The notes: generated from the letters alone by a model not told the origin. Positions 33,012-42,595 are shown, numbered from the stretch's first letter. The stretch: 64,000 nucleotides of DNA from Burkholderia cepacia (GCF_001718835.1 NZ_CP013443.1:1054001-1118000), one strand, 5' to 3'. Numbers and translations are program-made.

Positions 33012-33149
33012 TCGGCGGGGTTCCTCGTGGGTCGGTCCGGAAAACAATCGCGCGATTTTAGCGCGAACGGTCTGGCACGAAACTGACAGCGCGCGTGCGG
33101 CAACCTGCCGCACCGCGCGTCCTGTCCGCCGGCGCTCGGCTGGCTGCGC

Positions 33150-34526
33150 TCAGCGGATCGTGTTGAGCACGGCCTCGACCGCCTGGCCGATCGCGAGCAG
33201 CGCGTCGTCGCGATGCGGTGCGGCCGCGAGCATCAGGCCGACCGGCGCCGCGTCGCGCGGATGGCAGGGCAGCGACAGCGCGCACGCATCGAGGAAGTTG
33301 AACGCGCTCGGGTTGCGCAGGATCAGCGCATTGGTGCGCGTGAACGCGGCGTCGTCCGTTTCGAGGTCGGCGATGCGCGGCGGCACGACCGGCACCGTCG
33401 GCGCGACGAGCGCATCGAAGCGCGACCAGACCGTGTGCGCGGCTTCGTCGAGCATCGCCGTGCGCGCGGCGAGCAGGTCGAGATAGTCGGCCGCGCTCGC
33501 GGGTTCGCCCTTCAGGATCCGCGTGAGCACGCGCGGATCGTACTGGTCGCGGTGCCGGGCGAGCAGCGGGCGATGCCATGCGTAGGCCTCGATCGGCGAG
33601 AAGCCGAAGCGGTTGACGTCCGGCAGCCGGTCGAGCGCCGGGAAGCGCACTTCCGTGACGATCGCGCCGGCGGCTTCGAGATGCTTGAGCGCGGCATCGA
33701 GCGCGGCCGCGACGTCGGCATCGACACCGTCCGTCACGTAGTTCGTCAGCACGCCGAGCCGCACGCCTTCGAGCGGCCGCGCGGCCGGCACGTGCGGTTC
33801 GAGGCCCGCGAGCATCCGGTCGACGAGCGCGCAGCACGCGACCGTCAGGCCGATCGGGCCGAACGAGTCGAGCGTCGTCGACAGCGGCACGCCGCCTTGC
33901 GTCGGGATCCGGCTCGCGGTCGGCTTGAAGCCGGTGAGCCCGCACAGCGCGGCCGGAATGCGGATCGAGCCTCCGGTATCGGTGCCGAGCGCGACGGCGG
34001 CCATCCCGTCGGCGACGGACGCGGCCGCGCCGGACGACGAGCCGCCGGAAATCCGTGCGTCGCCCGGCACGTCGCGGCGGTACGGCGAGCGCGGGTGGCC
34101 GAAGTGCGGATTCAGCCCGAGCCCCGAGAACGCGAACTCGCTCATGTTGGTGCGGCCCACCAGCACCGCGCCCGCCCGCTTGAGCCGCGCGACGGCGACC
34201 GCATCGGTGCGCGCGGCCGGCGCGCCGTCGAGCACGCGCGAACCCGCGCGCGTCACCTGGCCCGCGACGTCGAACAGGTCCTTGACCGACACGGGAATGC
34301 CCGCGAGCGGCGACAGCACGGTGCCCGCGGCGCGCAGCCGGTCGTGCGCGTCGGCGGCCGCACGCGCGTTGTCGGCATCGACTTCGGTGAAGACGACCGC
34401 ACCCTGGCCCGACGGATCGGCGATCCGGTCGAGCGCGGTGTCGACGAGCGCGCGGCTCGTGGTCCGGCCGGCGGCGAGGTCGGCGGCGAGCTGGGCGAGC
34501 GGGGGGAAGGGCGTGAAAGTGGTCAT
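33150..34526 (-). CDS. Amidase, amidase-signature family
   Basis: 458 aa. The Ser-cisSer-Lys triad is visible as K82 (GIPVSVKDLFDVAG), the Ser-rich GGSSSG at 161-166, and nucleophile S187 in GTDTGGSIRIPAALCG. It hydrolyses an amide to acid plus ammonia; the substrate is unknown. It is not GatA: it lacks gatB/gatC neighbours and the C-terminal region differs. It starts six bases after the stop of the gntR-type regulator, which probably controls it, so the pair may catabolise an aromatic or aliphatic amide. Confidence 0.88.
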   Translation of the reverse strand: MTTFTPFPPLAQLAADLAAGRTTSRALVDTALDRIADPSGQGAVVFTEVDADNARAAADAHDRLRAAGTVLSPLAGIPVSVKDLFDVAGQVTRAGSRVLDGAPAARTDAVAVARLKRAGAVLVGRTNMSEFAFSGLGLNPHFGHPRSPYRRDVPGDARISGGSSSGAAASVADGMAAVALGTDTGGSIRIPAALCGLTGFKPTASRIPTQGGVPLSTTLDSFGPIGLTVACCALVDRMLAGLEPHVPAARPLEGVRLGVLTNYVTDGVDADVAAALDAALKHLEAAGAIVTEVRFPALDRLPDVNRFGFSPIEAYAWHRPLLARHRDQYDPRVLTRILKGEPASAADYLDLLAARTAMLDEAAHTVWSRFDALVAPTVPVVPPRIADLETDDAAFTRTNALILRNPSAFNFLDACALSLPCHPRDAAPVGLMLAAAPHRDDALLAIGQAVEAVLNTIR

Positions 34527-34532
34527 GGCGGC

Positions 34533-35216
34533 TCAGGGGCGAAGATGTTGAAGAAGCGTGGAGCGGAACGAATCGATATGGCTTTCGACGGCCGCGCGCG
34601 CGCCCGCGGCGTCGCGTGCGGACAGCCGGTCGAACAGTTCGCGATGCTCGTGCTGGACGTCGGCGAGATGATGGGGTTCGGACAGTGTGACGAACCAGAA
34701 GCGCAGCGAGCGTTCGTGCAGCGCGCGCAGGATGTCGGCGAGAACCGCATTGCGCGCGGCCGCGGCGATCGCCTGGTGGAACGCGCGGTCGAGTTCCATC
34801 ATGCCCTCGACGTCGTGCGTGTCGACGCATGCCAGTCCTTCGTCGAGCAGCGCGGCCAGGCGCGCGAGGTCGTCGGGCGTCGCATGGCGCGCGGCGAGTT
34901 CCGCGCAGTGCGCTTCGTTGATGCGCCGCACGTCGATCACCGCGACGATGTCGTCGAGCGACAGCGGCTGCACCATCAATCCCTTGCGCGGCATCACGGA
35001 CAGCAGCCCTTCGAGCACGAGCCGATGCACGGCCTGGTGCACCGGCGTGCGGCCGATCCCGGTGCGGGCGACGAGGTCGGCTTCGTTGAGTGCGGCGCCG
35101 GGTTTCAGGCGCATCGTGATGATGTCGCGCTGGATCAGTGCATAAGCGCGGTCGGCGAGGCTGGCGGACGAGGCCGGGGGTCGGCGGGCGTGCGGGGCGT
35201 CGATCCGCGTGTTCAT
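34533..35216 (-). CDS. GntR-family regulator, FadR/FCD subfamily
   Basis: 227 aa. The winged helix is at about 18-85 (LADRAYALIQRDIITMRLKPGAALNEADLVARTGIGRTPVHQAVHRL). The C-terminal all-helical FCD ligand domain has the metal-binding D..H..H pattern (MELDRAFHQAIAAAA and the H near HIDSF). It is the first gene of a two-gene operon with the amidase, probably autoregulated by the amidase substrate. The start MNTRIDAPHARRP is the most upstream one before strongly atypical sequence; initiation nearer LADRAY is possible. Confidence 0.88.
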   Translation of the reverse strand: MNTRIDAPHARRPPASSASLADRAYALIQRDIITMRLKPGAALNEADLVARTGIGRTPVHQAVHRLVLEGLLSVMPRKGLMVQPLSLDDIVAVIDVRRINEAHCAELAARHATPDDLARLAALLDEGLACVDTHDVEGMMELDRAFHQAIAAAARNAVLADILRALHERSLRFWFVTLSEPHHLADVQHEHRELFDRLSARDAAGARAAVESHIDSFRSTLLQHLRP

Positions 35217-35467
35217 GCGGGCGGCGGCGCGGCGGCCGGGCGAGGCGAGGGCATGCGGATTGTTCCGGAGCGTGGGCAATGAGCCGATATTATTGTGATA
35301 TATCACTGGTGTCCAGTGCGCCGGCGGGCGGCGATTTCCGCGCGGGAAGTGACCGGACCCCTGCAACATTGATGACAAGATGTTGTCGGCTCCCCGAGCG
35401 ATCGTGCGCTGAAGCATAATGAATCCTCGTCTATCCATACGCGTGAGCGACGTACCAGACCATCGTC

Positions 35468-36667
35468 ATGAGCGAAAACACGCCTTCCTTCGCCGGCTCG
35501 GCCGGCACGTCATCTCCTTCTTCCGATCCCACCCGTCCGAATCCGGTGAACGCAGCGGCCGGCACGGCCGCCCAGGCGTCCGCGGCACAAGGCGTCGTCG
35601 ATGACGTCGCCGGGGCGGGCGCTTCGCCCGTCACCGGGGCGTCCGAGCCGGGTGCGCCGGGGGCCGCGGCCGGCGGCGCCGGCGCGACGGCGAACGAACG
35701 CAAACCGGGCGCGCCGCCGCCGGGATTCGGCGCGCAGCCCGACTTCGACACGCCGCGCCCGCCGCCGGCGAGCGCGCAGAATGCGCCGCCGGCCTACCTG
35801 AAGCAGAGCGACACGCCGTGGTCGGTGTTCGGCCGGATCGTGGCCGCGCGTGCGCGCCGGCTGTTCGACCGCGCCGGCCAGCGCATCACGCAGCGCACGC
35901 TGCGCATCGGCGTGTCGGCGCGGATCTTCCATCCGGAACCGGGTGCGAAGGGGCTGCGGGGCAAGACGCTGCAGTATCTCGAGGAATCGATCGCACACTG
36001 GGTGATGTCGCGCGACGTGCTCGTGTTCATGATTCCGACCGTCGGCCACCAGGGCATGATTCACCCGAGCAACATCCGCCTGCGCGACTACGCGAAGCAT
36101 CTCGACGGGCTGCTGCTGCAGGGCGGCGCCGACGTGTCGCCGCAAACCTACGCCGCGTCCGACGCCCGCCCCGAATGGCCGGGCGATCGCGTGCGCGACA
36201 TGTACGAACTCGAGCTGCTGCACGAGTTCGTCGAATCCGGCAAGCCCGTCCTCGGCGTGTGCCGCGGCTGCCAGCTGATCAACGTCGCGTTCGGCGGCTC
36301 GCTGTACCAGGACATCGCCACCGACGTGCCGACCGCGAATGCGCACGTGAGCGAGCATTACGACCAGCATCGTCACGCGATCCGCTTTCCCGATTCGTCG
36401 ACGCTCGCGAGCATGTTCCCCGGGCGCAGCGAAGCGATCGTCAATTCGATTCACCATCAGGCGATCCGCGATCTCGGCCGCGATCTGAACATCGAGGCCG
36501 TGTCGGCGGGCGACGGGATCATCGAAGGCATTCGTCATCGGCGTTCGCCGTTCGTCGTCGGCGTGCAGTGGCATCCCGAGTTCCATCGCGCCGGCGGCTC
36601 GGAACTGCTCGACTGCACGCCGCTGCTCGATGCGTTCCTGCGCGCGGCGCGCGAAACCCGCCTGTAA
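35468..36667 (+). CDS. Class I glutamine amidotransferase-like hydrolase, PuuD family
   Basis: 399 aa. Residues 145-399 are a peptidase C26/gamma-glutamyl-gamma-aminobutyrate hydrolase domain with nucleophile C265 (GVCRGCQ) and H369-P-E371. The first 110 residues are Ala/Gly/Pro/Ser-rich and likely disordered, followed by a basic amphipathic helix (about 118-140), unlike PuuD, which lacks such an extension. The reaction would be hydrolysis of a gamma-glutamyl amide in polyamine catabolism, but no puu genes are nearby. It is divergent from the gntR gene; its upstream region is A+T-richer. Confidence 0.83.
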   Translation: MSENTPSFAGSAGTSSPSSDPTRPNPVNAAAGTAAQASAAQGVVDDVAGAGASPVTGASEPGAPGAAAGGAGATANERKPGAPPPGFGAQPDFDTPRPPPASAQNAPPAYLKQSDTPWSVFGRIVAARARRLFDRAGQRITQRTLRIGVSARIFHPEPGAKGLRGKTLQYLEESIAHWVMSRDVLVFMIPTVGHQGMIHPSNIRLRDYAKHLDGLLLQGGADVSPQTYAASDARPEWPGDRVRDMYELELLHEFVESGKPVLGVCRGCQLINVAFGGSLYQDIATDVPTANAHVSEHYDQHRHAIRFPDSSTLASMFPGRSEAIVNSIHHQAIRDLGRDLNIEAVSAGDGIIEGIRHRRSPFVVGVQWHPEFHRAGGSELLDCTPLLDAFLRAARETRL

Positions 36668-36774
36668 GACCGTCGAGCGTTGCAACGACGCGCCGCATCC
36701 CGATAAATTCGAGATGCGGCGTCGGCGAATTGAACGATAATCGCGAGTTCCGATTCGTTCGCCGGAGTCCGACG

Positions 36775-37455
36775 TTGGTTTTCCGAAATTTTTCCCCTGC
36801 ACGATGCGCGACGTGGATCGTTGCGCTGGCTGCCTGCGCGCACGCCGTTGCGGCGTGGTCCGCCGACGACACGGCGCCCGTCGCCGGCACCCGCCCGGCC
36901 GTGACGAGCCTGGGCGGCGAAGCCGCACCCGCGGCAGATGGGGCCGCGCAAGGCAACGTCGCCGAGCTGACGCAGATGCTGCACGATGGCCGGATCGTCG
37001 AAATGCGCACGACGTACAACGGCAGCTACGGTACGAGCCTGATGTTCGATCCGCGCGAGATGACGTACTACGTCGCGCTGTTCCAGGACAAGCACCTGTG
37101 GCGTGTGATCCGGTCGCAGGAGAAGAGCCGCGCGGAGATGGTGTACGCGAACTTCGTTCAGCAGACCGTACAGTTGTCGGACATCGAAATCCGCCGGACC
37201 GAACTGCAGGCGCAGAAAGCGTTTCTCGAGCGTGTGATCGCATTGTCGAACAGTCGCGCGCAGCAGTTGCAGGCCGACCTGAGCGTTGCGCGTAGCCAGC
37301 AGGCCGAAGTTGCGCAACGGCAGCGTTCGGCGCAGGAGCAGGCACAGGCGCTGCAGGTCGAGAAGCGGGCCGCGCAGATGCAGTTGCGTGATCTGCAGGA
37401 GCAGGTGCGGCAACTCGAGAAGCAGACCGAGACGGGGCTGCCGGTACACAAGTAA
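36775..37455 (+). CDS. DUF2968 family exported coiled-coil protein, TTG start
   Basis: 226 aa. No ATG is suitably placed; TTG at 36775 has GGAG seven bases upstream and opens directly into a signal peptide (MVFRNFSPARCATWIVALAACAHAVAAWSA). The mature part has an N-terminal globular region (about 60-130; MLHDGRIVEMRTTYNGSYG) and a long C-terminal coiled coil rich in Gln, Glu and Arg (about 140-215). The family has no assigned function; a periplasmic structural role is possible. It follows the amidotransferase gene by about 100 bases and is closed by a terminator. Confidence 0.8.
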   Translation: MVFRNFSPARCATWIVALAACAHAVAAWSADDTAPVAGTRPAVTSLGGEAAPAADGAAQGNVAELTQMLHDGRIVEMRTTYNGSYGTSLMFDPREMTYYVALFQDKHLWRVIRSQEKSRAEMVYANFVQQTVQLSDIEIRRTELQAQKAFLERVIALSNSRAQQLQADLSVARSQQAEVAQRQRSAQEQAQALQVEKRAAQMQLRDLQEQVRQLEKQTETGLPVHK

Positions 37456-37522
37456 CCGCGCGCCGGCCCGGCGAAGACGCGATCCTCGCCGGGCCTGACG
37501 ACAAGGACTGTCTGAACGAATC

Positions 37523-37557
37523 AACCCGATCGGCTTGCGCGGATCGGGTTGTTTTTT
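37523..37557 (+). terminator. Terminator after the DUF2968 gene
   Basis: Nine-bp stem AACCCGATC/GATCGGGTT with a ten-base loop, followed by GTTTTTT. It lies 68 bases after the stop codon and just before the end of the convergent gene. Confidence 0.88.
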
Positions 37558-37569
37558 GCGGCACGCCGG

Positions 37570-38460
37570 TCAGTGCATGAATGCGTCCGGCGTGTCGGTC
37601 AGGCGCCGATGTGACAGCCGCGACGTCCAGTCGCCGTCGGCCGCGGCCGTTTGCGGTGCCCGCACGGCGGCGGGCTGTTCGGTTCGCAGCGCCTTTTCCA
37701 GCGCGATCAGCGTTCGCGGGTTGTCGAGATCGTCGAGCGGCACTGACATGGACGCGCGCCGAAGCGCGGAGGCTGCCGCCGGCGGTGGTGCGGGCTGGAC
37801 GCGTGCGGCGACCCGGTGGTGCGCGGCGGGCATCGCGGGCTGCGCGCGCGCCGTTGCCTGCCGTTCGCTCGCACGACGAGTCCGCGGGAGCGCGGCGGCG
37901 TGCGTCACGACCGGATGTTCGGCTTTGGCGGTCATCGGCGCGGCGTCGGCAGTGATCACTGGCCTGGCCGTTGCCGTTTCGGGCGCGGCGTGGACCGAAG
38001 GCTCGGTGGCAGGTACGCGGGCAGCGGCGAGCGCGGGCTCCGGCGGCTGGGCGATGCGGCTGATGGCGGTGACGCCCGTTTGCGTGTTTCCCCGGGCCCG
38101 CGCAGGATCGAAAGCCGGTTCGTGGGCAGCGATGAGCCAGCCGATGGTGCCGAGCGCGCCGAGGGTCCAGCAGGACGCGAGCACGGCGCGCCGCGCGGGT
38201 GCGGCAGCGTCCGGATGCGAGCGAGGGTGGACCACGACGGGTTCGCGCTTCGCATTGCTCGACGGCGTCCAGTGGCAGGCGCGATGCGGAGCATCGACGT
38301 CGATGCACGTGGTCTCGGTCCGAGCGGTGTACGCGCTACCCGATCGGGCGTCCGACGTGCCGCGAAACGTCCATTCGCGCCCGAGCGGGATGCCGTCGAG
38401 CGGACGGAATCGGGGAACGGCAAGGTCGCCTTCAACGGGAACGAATGGCGATGGATTCAT
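37570..38460 (-). CDS. Hypothetical single-pass membrane protein, Ala/Pro-rich
   Basis: 296 aa, not recognised. One clear membrane helix lies at about 92-112 (AVLASCWTLGALGTIGWLIAA), flanked by Arg on the N-terminal side, so the long Ala/Pro/Arg-rich C-terminal part would be periplasmic. The last 70 residues are more ordered (SVPLDDLDNPRTLIALEKALR). GC3 is typical of the genome. The start has no visible Shine-Dalgarno and could be internal. Part of the N-terminal 80 residues may be untranslated. Confidence 0.55.
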   Translation of the reverse strand: MNPSPFVPVEGDLAVPRFRPLDGIPLGREWTFRGTSDARSGSAYTARTETTCIDVDAPHRACHWTPSSNAKREPVVVHPRSHPDAAAPARRAVLASCWTLGALGTIGWLIAAHEPAFDPARARGNTQTGVTAISRIAQPPEPALAAARVPATEPSVHAAPETATARPVITADAAPMTAKAEHPVVTHAAALPRTRRASERQATARAQPAMPAAHHRVAARVQPAPPPAAASALRRASMSVPLDDLDNPRTLIALEKALRTEQPAAVRAPQTAAADGDWTSRLSHRRLTDTPDAFMH

Positions 38461-38665
38461 GGCGGCGATACGCGGTGCGGCACGGGCGTGGAGCGGATGT
38501 GGCGCTGGCGTCGAAGTAAATCCGAAATTGTGATCGCTGGGGCGCCGGCAGTCGATCGGACTGATCCGAATTTGGAGGTCGATGTTCTGACAGCCCAGGG
38601 CAATCGCACGAAACGTGTAGCGCTCTTGCCGTCTATCACCACGACTTCATCACCCAGCGCCGGGC

Positions 38666-38950
38666 GGAGCCCTCGCAGTCTGGCTGCCGCTGTCGGACAG
38701 CATCGGCCGCCGCCCGGTACTGATCGCGGTCACGCTGCTCATGCTCGTGACCACCTATCCGGCCGTTCAGTGTCTGGTCGCGCAGCCGTCGTTCCTGCGA
38801 CTGCTCGCGGTCGAGCTGCGGCTATCGTTCCTTTATGCATCAAGCAACGGCGCGATGCCGGCCGACGTGCGCACGGCCGGTTTCTCGCTGGCATACAGCC
38901 TGGCGACGACGATCGGCGGATTCACGCCCGCGATCTCGACACTGCCGATG
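38666..38950 (+). pseudogene. MFS transporter fragment
   Basis: An open stretch without start codon encoding ALAVWLPLSDSIGRRPVLIA, then membrane-like segments and NGAMPADVRTAGFSLAYSL, recognisable as the middle to late part of a metabolite:H+ symporter of the citrate/proline MFS group. The N-terminal half and the final helices are missing. The usual run of residues between NGAM and PAEVRTAGF is deleted, and the segment after SLAT is shortened. It ends four bases before the convergent TPR gene's stop codon. Confidence 0.8.
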
Positions 38951-38953
38951 GGC

Positions 38954-40792
38954 TCAGGCAGTGCGCAGCATGCCGGCGACTGCGGTCGCCACGTCGAGCC
39001 ATTGCCCCGGCGCGGGCTGGCGGGCGAGCCTGGCCTGCGGGTACCACGGGCAGTCGTTGCCGGTGAACCAGCGCCAGTCGGGCGCGAACGGCAGCATGAC
39101 CCACAGTGGCTTGCCGAGCGCGCCGGCGAGGTGCGCGACCGCCGTATCGATCGTGACGACGCCATCGAGCCGCCCGATCAGCGCGGCCGTCGCGGCGAAG
39201 TCGGTCAGCCGGTCGCCGAACGGGTGGACGCGCGGATGCGCGTCGACGCGCGCGCGGTCGTCTTCGTCGAGTGCGGGTTGCAGCACGATCCAGTCGATAT
39301 CCGGCAGCGCGAGCAGCGGCGCGAGCGCGTCGAGCGGCATCGAGCGATTGTCCCGTGCGTGGCGCCGCCCGGACCAGACGATGCCGAACTTGCGTCGTTG
39401 CTGCCCGCCGAGCGAGCCGCGAAAGCGCCGGCCGGCGCCGTCGGGGGCGTCGAGGTAGCGCGTGCCGGACAGGATGTCCTCCGCCTGGAGCCCGAGCAGG
39501 AACGGCAAGCTCATCAGCGTGCAGGCGACGTCCGCGGCAGGCGGTTTCGCGGCGCCCTGTGCGACGAGGGTCACGCGCCAGCGCGCTGCCGTCGGCGCCA
39601 GCAGCGTAACGAGTTCCGGCTGGACTTCGAGCACGACGCGCGCGCAGCGCGCGCGGGCGAGCGGCACGAAGCGGACGAACTGCAGCGTATCGCCGAAGCC
39701 CTGTTCCGCGCGGATCAGCAGCGTGCGCGACGCGATCGGTTCGCCTTGCCAGCGCGGCAGCGTGCCGAGCGGCGTCGCGCCCGGCGTGTCGTGGCGCGCT
39801 TCATAGGCGGGCAGGCCGCGCGTGAAGTCGCCGAGCGTCAGCAGCGTGACCGCGCGGTGCAGCCGTGCCAGCGTGAGATCGGGGGCGACACGCAGCGCCT
39901 GGTCGAACGCGCGCAGCGCCATCTCGTGCGCACCGAGCGCGTGATGTGCGTTGCCGAGGTTCAGCCAGGCCAGGCTGAACGACGGATCGAGACCGACCGC
40001 ACGCTCGTAGAAGGGCAGCGCGTCGCGGTGGCGTGCCTGTGCGCTCAGTGCGTTCGCGAGCCCGAACAGCGCGAGCGGAAACGGCGGATGCAGCTCGAGC
40101 GCGGCTTCGAACGCGGCGGCCGCCTCGGCATGCCGGCCGACCGCGTCGAGGGTGTTGCCGAGATTGAAATGCGCGGCGACGAAGCGCGGCTGCGCGGCGA
40201 TAGCGGCCTGGAAGTGCGCGATCGCGTCGTCGGCGCGGCCCATCGCGTTCAGCGCCATCGCGAGGTTGTTGTGCGCGCCCGCATGCCCGGGCCGCAACTC
40301 GAGCGCGCGATGGAACGCGGCGAGCGCGTCGTCGTGGCGGCCGAGCGCGTTCAGCGCGTTGCCGAGATTGTTGTGGATCGATGCATCGTCGGGCGTGAGC
40401 CGCAGCGCGCGGCCGAATGCATCGATCGCATCGTCGTGGCGCTGCAGCGCCGCATACGCGTTGCCGAGGTTGTAGTGCGCGAGCGGAAATTCGGGCGCGA
40501 GCGTCAGCGCGTTGCGAAAGCGGTCGACCGCTTCGTCGAGCCGGCCGAGCGCCTTCAGCGCGTTGCCGAGATTGAGCTGCAGTGCGGCATCGTCCGGACG
40601 CAGCGCGACGGCGCGGCCGACGAGGTCGGCCGCCTCGGCGTGCTGGCCCTGCTGGTGCCGCAGCACGCCGAACAGATGCAGCGCGTCGGCGTTGGCGGGA
40701 TTGGAGGCGAGCGCGTTGCGATAGCCGTGCTCGGCCTCGGCGAGGCGGCCCGCGCGGTGTGCGGCATACGCTCGGTCGAATGCGGTATCCAT
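38954..40792 (-). CDS. TPR-repeat protein with C-terminal glycosyltransferase-like domain
   Basis: 612 aa. Residues 1-330 contain about nine 34-residue TPR units (LNLGNALKALGRLDEAVDRF, HYNLGNAYAALQRHDDAI and similar). Residues about 380-600 resemble a GT-B/family 9 C-terminal half (RTLLIRAEQGFGDTLQFVRF and VVTIDTAVAHLAGALGKP). This is the architecture often linked to flagellin or cell-surface glycosylation, or O-GlcNAc-transferase-like proteins. No donor-substrate residues were checked. The start at 40792 removes a 12-residue extension without support. It is a single gene, divergent from the monooxygenase. Confidence 0.82.
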   Translation of the reverse strand: MDTAFDRAYAAHRAGRLAEAEHGYRNALASNPANADALHLFGVLRHQQGQHAEAADLVGRAVALRPDDAALQLNLGNALKALGRLDEAVDRFRNALTLAPEFPLAHYNLGNAYAALQRHDDAIDAFGRALRLTPDDASIHNNLGNALNALGRHDDALAAFHRALELRPGHAGAHNNLAMALNAMGRADDAIAHFQAAIAAQPRFVAAHFNLGNTLDAVGRHAEAAAAFEAALELHPPFPLALFGLANALSAQARHRDALPFYERAVGLDPSFSLAWLNLGNAHHALGAHEMALRAFDQALRVAPDLTLARLHRAVTLLTLGDFTRGLPAYEARHDTPGATPLGTLPRWQGEPIASRTLLIRAEQGFGDTLQFVRFVPLARARCARVVLEVQPELVTLLAPTAARWRVTLVAQGAAKPPAADVACTLMSLPFLLGLQAEDILSGTRYLDAPDGAGRRFRGSLGGQQRRKFGIVWSGRRHARDNRSMPLDALAPLLALPDIDWIVLQPALDEDDRARVDAHPRVHPFGDRLTDFAATAALIGRLDGVVTIDTAVAHLAGALGKPLWVMLPFAPDWRWFTGNDCPWYPQARLARQPAPGQWLDVATAVAGMLRTA

Positions 40793-40920
40793 GACGCGAA
40801 AACTGGCGGGAAACGCGCATTGTCCCATACCCGGCCAGGGGCCCCGGTCGGCCGTCCGGCATATGGCCCCGTCACGTGGAGCGGCGTAGACTTGCAGGAT
40901 CGCGTGTCATCGAGGTTCTC

Positions 40921-42570
40921 ATGGCTGACACACTGCCCGATATCCGGCCCGTGCTGATCGTCGGTGCGGGGCCGACCGGACTTGCCGCGGCGATGAGCCT
41001 CGCGCGAGCCCGCGTGCCGGTGCGCGTGATCGACCAGGCGGCCGAGCCATCGCCGTGTTCGCGCGCGATCGGCATCCAGGCGCGCACGCTCGAACTGCTG
41101 GAGCAGCATCGCGCGGTCGAACCGTTTCTCGCGCTCGGCCATCGTGCGCATGCAGCCGCGCTCCATGCCGACGGCCGCGTGATCGCGCGGCTCGATTTCG
41201 ATCCGCTGCACACGCGCTATCCGTACCTGCTGTTTCTCGACCAGACCGTCACCGAGCGCCTGCTCGCCGAGCACCTGGCCCGGCTCGGCGTGACGGTCGA
41301 GCGCGGCGCGACGCTGACCGCGTGCGATGCGGGCGGCGCGTCGCTCGACGTGTCGATCCGCGATGCGCGCGGCGCGCAGGAGCGGCTCGCGCCGTCGTAC
41401 CTGATCGCCGCCGACGGCGCGCACAGCACGGTCAGGCATCTGCTCGGCCTGGGCTTCACCGGGCAGGCGTTCGAGCAGACGTTCCTGCTCGCCGATTTCG
41501 CGGCGATACCCGACTGGCCGGACGAAGAGATCCACCTGTTCACGACGCCCGAAGGCATGGCCGGCCTGTTTCCGATGGGCGGCGGCCGCTACCGGCTCGT
41601 GGCCGACCGGCCGCGGGAGAACGGCGCGCTGTCCGACGAGCGCGGGCCGTCGCTTGCACAATGCCAGGAGATCGTCCGTGCGCGCATGGGGACGCCGATC
41701 GTCCTGAGCGACCTGACGTGGTCGTCCTATTTTCACCTGCACAGCCGGATGGTCGACCGGCTGCGCCACGGCCGCGTGTTCTTCGCGGGCGACGCCGCGC
41801 ACGTCCACAGCCCGGCCGGCGCGCAGGGCATGAACACCGGCATCCAGGAAGCGTTCAATCTTGGCTGGAAGCTCGCGCGCGTGCTCGGCGCGGGCACGCC
41901 CGAGCGGCTTCTCGACACGTATCACGTGGAACGTCATCCGATCGAGCGCGACGTGTTGCGGCAGACCGGTTTCGTCACGCAGGTCGTCGAAGCCGAGCGC
42001 GGCGCGATGAAGCTGCTGCGCGATCATGTCGTGCCGCTGCTGGCGTCGTTCGGGCCGATGCGCGACGCGGTGCGGCGTACGGTCAGCGAGCTCGGCGTGC
42101 AGTACCGGAAGAGCCCGCTTACGCTGGAGCGCGTGCTCGACGGCGGGCCGCGCGCAGGTGAGCGGGCGCCCGATGCGTACGTGCGCGTGCTCGACGGGCC
42201 GCTCGGTCAGGCGCCCGGCACGGCGCGGCTTTATGACCTGCACGATCCGGCGAGCTTCACGTTGCTGCTGCTGGAAGAGCCGCCCCAGGAGGGCGGGGCG
42301 GGCGCGCCGCCGCCCGCTGCCGAGGCCGCGCAAGCGCTTGCGCAGTCGCTCGAACGGATCATGCCGGACGCGGTGCGCGTCTGGCGCGTCACCGATGCCG
42401 AAGGCGACGGCGCGGCAGGGCTGGCCGACGCCTACGGCCGGTCTCGTCCGTCGTTCTACCTGGTGCGGCCCGACGGCTATATCGCAGCGCGCGGCCGGCT
42501 CGCGTCCGACACGAACGCGCTGCTGCGCCACTGCGAAAGCTGGTTCGCGGGCATGTCGCGGCCCGCGTAG
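40921..42570 (+). CDS. FAD-dependent aromatic hydroxylase (FAD_binding_3)
   Basis: 549 aa. The FAD Rossmann motif is VLIVGAGPTGLAAAMSLA (11-28). The second FAD motif, FFAGDAAHVHSPAGAQGMNTG, is near 290, and the C-terminal thioredoxin-like domain of phenol-hydroxylase-like enzymes is present. It resembles the PheA/TfdB/MhpA-type flavoprotein monooxygenases that hydroxylate phenolic rings with NAD(P)H and O2. The substrate is unknown. The start is chosen at MADTLPDIRP, 45 bases after an unsupported upstream ATG. It is convergent with the formate dehydrogenase operon. Confidence 0.87.
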   Translation: MADTLPDIRPVLIVGAGPTGLAAAMSLARARVPVRVIDQAAEPSPCSRAIGIQARTLELLEQHRAVEPFLALGHRAHAAALHADGRVIARLDFDPLHTRYPYLLFLDQTVTERLLAEHLARLGVTVERGATLTACDAGGASLDVSIRDARGAQERLAPSYLIAADGAHSTVRHLLGLGFTGQAFEQTFLLADFAAIPDWPDEEIHLFTTPEGMAGLFPMGGGRYRLVADRPRENGALSDERGPSLAQCQEIVRARMGTPIVLSDLTWSSYFHLHSRMVDRLRHGRVFFAGDAAHVHSPAGAQGMNTGIQEAFNLGWKLARVLGAGTPERLLDTYHVERHPIERDVLRQTGFVTQVVEAERGAMKLLRDHVVPLLASFGPMRDAVRRTVSELGVQYRKSPLTLERVLDGGPRAGERAPDAYVRVLDGPLGQAPGTARLYDLHDPASFTLLLLEEPPQEGGAGAPPPAAEAAQALAQSLERIMPDAVRVWRVTDAEGDGAAGLADAYGRSRPSFYLVRPDGYIAARGRLASDTNALLRHCESWFAGMSRPA

Positions 42571-42595
42571 CGGCGGCGATACGCCGGTCGGGCGT

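Noticed and set aside
35818..37455. 545-aa frame spanning the amidotransferase and DUF2968 genes
   Set aside because: Its first two-thirds are out of frame within the amidotransferase gene; only the last 226 codons are coding, from TTG at 36775.
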